Assembly (NCBI RefSeq): GCF_003672135.1
Contig: NC_039511.1
Location: forward strand, 2,010,464-2,074,463
Direction of reading: 5' to 3'
Length of the DNA: 64,000 bases
Source of the DNA: Ooceraea biroi
Taxonomy: Eukaryota > Arthropoda > Insecta > Hymenoptera > Formicidae
How positions within the stretch are numbered: the first letter of the stretch is position 1; every line of letters begins with the position of its first letter. A program made the translations under genes and the position numbers. A model generated the notes under the pieces. The model saw only the letters and a list, made by a program, of their open reading frames with translations, ran no database searches and was not told where the DNA came from. Shown here piece after piece: positions 61,401-64,000 of this stretch.

Positions 61401-63523
61401 CGCGTCCAGACTCGGGAGAGCGAACGATTCAAGCGCACGATCGAGGAACGATGCGATGCCACCGGGTGGTCATCATCTACTGACGAGTGCAGGATGCGAT
61501 TGGAGAACGCTACGCATATACGTACGACAGTGGTAACGACCTTAGCCCGCGCCACTTAAGTTTTATCGCTTTGGTCCCTCGAGAACCTCACGGTCAAGTG
61601 GGAATAACCAGTCCTCTCCTGGCCGTCTCCGTTTTTATCCTTAAATCTTGGCCGCACGGCCGAAAAAACGTTCCGCCGTGCAGCATATAAGCGGACGGGA
61701 GGATGAATGAGCGTGCTGAGAATCGTGACTGCAGTCTTCCAATTTCTGACGAAACTCAAGGCTGGAGTAATCTTCGTGTTACTACATCGTCAGACGAATA
61801 ATTGAATTACAGTGTAAGGCTATATCACTATATATAAAATAACTTTCCTGAAAGCAGTAATAAAAGAATTTTAAATACGAATTTATCAGAATTGAGATTT
61901 CGTTTGTCTTTTATAAGATTTTTATCTATCTTCATGTTGAGTAAACAGAATCCTAAGAGACTTTCGATAATGCTGATATTATCAATCGATTTTGATAATC
62001 GAGAAGTGCATCTCGAGGAGTGATCATTGATTTGATGATGATTAAGAAAATATTTTTAATTAGATGCGACTTGAATGACATTAATCTTTTAATACTTCAT
62101 CTTTAAAACTCTTCAATCTCTATCTATTCATCCAATTTGTGACGATATCAATTAATTATCTATATGCGTCGACAGCTTTAATATTCTTATCGAAAATGTG
62201 ACGTCGCAAAACACTTTTAATTAAATAAAATCGCTTTGTTTATCCAAAGCTTGTTTTCTCAAGTTGTTTTTATTCTTTTTTAAATTTAATTTAAAACAAT
62301 AGTTGGAAGAAACAAACAAATCTGATAATGAGAATAATACATTATTTTGCAGCCATCTTTAATGTTTAAATGTGTGCAATAGATATGCGTGTTGTGCTCG
62401 ATATGTCTCACATCTATAAGAAAATACGAAACAAATCTTATCTCGGTTTATCTCGGCGGCATATTATATAGAAATGATGTCAAGTAACTCGTGACCAGCA
62501 CGAAGTATTATCACAATTATATCATCACCAAAACATTGACTGAAAGTTATAAACAGTCCAGTACAAGGGTTAACGGTATCTCGATTGCTTCGGTATCGAC
62601 GTCGGCGAATTGTTACTACGACGGAGCGATCAATTGTCTGATAATATTCAGGATAGCTTATCTGATTCATCCAATTTTTCCACTCAATATTATTAAACTA
62701 TCGCAACATACAAGGTAATTAATTTATTTTCGTTTCAATGTCTAGATTTTCGTTATGTCAAAATATCGCATTTCCATTTCATTAATCGTTCTTTATTTCT
62801 ACGTATTTACCAAGAACAAATCAATGAATGTCAAAATAAATCAGTGAACAAATCAATCCAGTGAGTTGTAATCGAATCCCGCAACAAGAATAAAACGGAG
62901 AAAAAAAGGAGAAAGAACAAAACTTAAAAATGAATAAAGATCGTCGTACGTAATTGATTGTTAAATTTACATTTTACGTTTAATCGATATTTACTTTATC
63001 CATTTCAAATAGATTGACTGATTTTTCTGCCAAGACGCGATAAAAACTAGAATGATAGGCAATGCGCTGTAATGACGTGTAATCAGGAATGCAATTACAA
63101 TCAAGACAAAACGTGATGTGAAATTGCATTCATTAACCTGGTCGGAGACGCACAGAATACTTTGATAGATATGGTAATTATACATTCGCGTTATTAGCAT
63201 GAAGTTATGCACGTGATTCACTATTTACTCACGATACTTTTTCAACGAATCCATTTAACTATTTGCAGAATAGGGAAAGGCATAAATAAAATAACACGAA
63301 TAAAATCATTTTATAGATTAAAATAATGAAATGATAAAGTAGATTTAAAAACACAAGATATAAGCTAACTGCAATACAAATTAATTCGCAAGAGCATATG
63401 AACTTCTGACGGAAAAGTTCCCTTGAATCTAGAAATAATATTAATCCATTAAATTTTTATATACTGATATATATATATATATGTGCTATTTATATAATAA
63501 TAAAATTTTTTATTTTATTGCAG
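61401..63523. other. hexosaminidase promoter side and intergenic DNA
   Basis: Just upstream of the enzyme (61.4-61.7 kb) the sequence is GC-richer, likely 5' UTR and promoter; a TATA-like TTATATGC on the minus strand lies at about 61684-61691. From 61.8 to 63.5 kb it is AT-rich with no supported gene. A donor-like GTAATT after 62715 ends a 75-codon frame of doubtful value. Confidence 0.4.
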
Positions 63524-63736
63524 AGTGCATTCAGAAATTGTAAAGTCGCAGACACGTCAAGGAACGATAAATTTCAACAAGACGACGCAATCAGAGAATC
63601 GCATCAGCTGACATTAATTGACCGCCTGATGCATTCCAAATGGTTTTCCCCGAGCAATTCGCGCGACCGTTGTAAAAGCGATATCTCTGACGTAACGAAA
63701 GAAGCATTGCGTGAAGAGAACGCGGTACCGCTTTGA
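63524..63736 (+). CDS. possible terminal exon of an unseen gene (70 codons), doubtful
   Basis: A strong acceptor (TTTTATTTTATTGCAG) precedes an open frame SAFRNCKVADTSRNDKF through ALREENAVPL and a TGA. The composition looks coding, and the GC content rises sharply at the acceptor. The best upstream donor (62715) does not join in this frame, so the partner exon is unknown. It could also be a non-coding transcript exon. Confidence 0.3.
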   Translation, partial: SAFRNCKVADTSRNDKFQQDDAIRESHQLTLIDRLMHSKWFSPSNSRDRCKSDISDVTKEALREENAVPL

Positions 63737-64000
63737 CTACGTCAGAGATACCGCCTTAATCATCCAATTCTGTGATGATACGCTACTGCTCGGTGAATCG
63801 TAGCTTCATTGATTGCGACGCTCGTAAGCCGGGTCGACGGTCGTCAGGGGGAGAAGGGAAAAGAGATTTCAAGTGGAACGTGCATTTTCAGGGTTGGAAT
63901 AAGGGGTCGAAGTGCCCCAGGGGCACTCACGTTCCGATAGTCTTTCCCACGTAAAGTCCGTTTGCGTTAGGAGCTGTTGCAGCAACAGATGATAATGCAC
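63737..64000. other. right-edge stretch
   Basis: GC-richer than the preceding DNA. A CTGTTGCAG acceptor-like site at about 63974-63982 could begin an exon that leaves the window. Nothing more can be said. Confidence 0.3.

Noticed and set aside
1..64000. CRISPR arrays, operons, prophage or bacterial insertion sequences
   Set aside because: The window is intron-rich animal DNA; the only regular array is a 119-bp satellite without spacers.

Overview
The window is animal nuclear DNA. It has long AT-rich intergenic stretches, and most genes are split by GT-AG introns of about 60 to 2,000 bp, with no operons. The encoded proteins (USP8 N-terminal part, SF3B6, SCYL2, NEURL2, a HYDIN-like protein, a family-20 beta-hexosaminidase and divergent nicotinic receptor subunits) point to an insect. 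The nicotinic cluster and the repeat landscape make a hymenopteran such as an ant most likely, but that is inference. Exon joins were worked out by hand from splice sites, reading phase and family resemblance. For every large gene the phases close without conflict.

Layout, left to right. 0-2.6 kb: a possible small membrane-protein ORF, then a large inverted repeat (631-2070) whose arms carry tRNA-like Pol III boxes and whose spacer holds a Cys-rich 95-aa ORF. 2.6-4.7 kb (-): N-terminal part of USP8. 5.8-6.4 kb (+): SF3B6, divergent from USP8. 7.1-10.5 kb (+): SCYL2 pseudokinase. 10.5-16.7 kb: mostly non-coding. 16.7-22.9 kb (+): a 1,298-aa single-pass receptor-like protein with one thrombospondin repeat. 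24.2-33.5 kb (+): three tandem divergent nicotinic acetylcholine receptor subunits. 34.4-35.7 kb (-): NEURL2. 39.3-47.9 kb (-): a 26-exon HYDIN-like gene that models to 1,474 aa, far shorter than vertebrate HYDIN. 48.3-48.7 kb (-): an unrecognised 100-aa gene. 49.3-52.4 kb (-): an unrecognised 986-aa Gln-rich protein. 53.8-55.0 kb (-): a 141-aa Pro/Cys-rich protein. 56.7-61.4 kb (-): secreted beta-N-acetylhexosaminidase. The last 2.6 kb is largely empty.

Repeats explain much of the rest. Two ~98% identical 1.0-kb non-autonomous elements occur at 31.0 and 37.2 kb, each with three consecutive perfect hairpins. A 0.88-kb foldback element lies in a HYDIN intron, and its core is built of a 119-bp unit. 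A free array of seven copies of the same unit sits at 55.7-56.5 kb. Small inverted-repeat elements lie at 36.2, 53.2 and 57.1 kb.

The genes do not form one pathway. The nicotinic trio is the only clear functional cluster. It shares intron positions, an extra N-terminal Cys pair, an unusual pore segment and, for the first two genes, a duplicated upstream block. HYDIN in an insect most plausibly serves the sperm axoneme. The adjacent unrecognised genes could share that tissue, but nothing in the sequence proves it.
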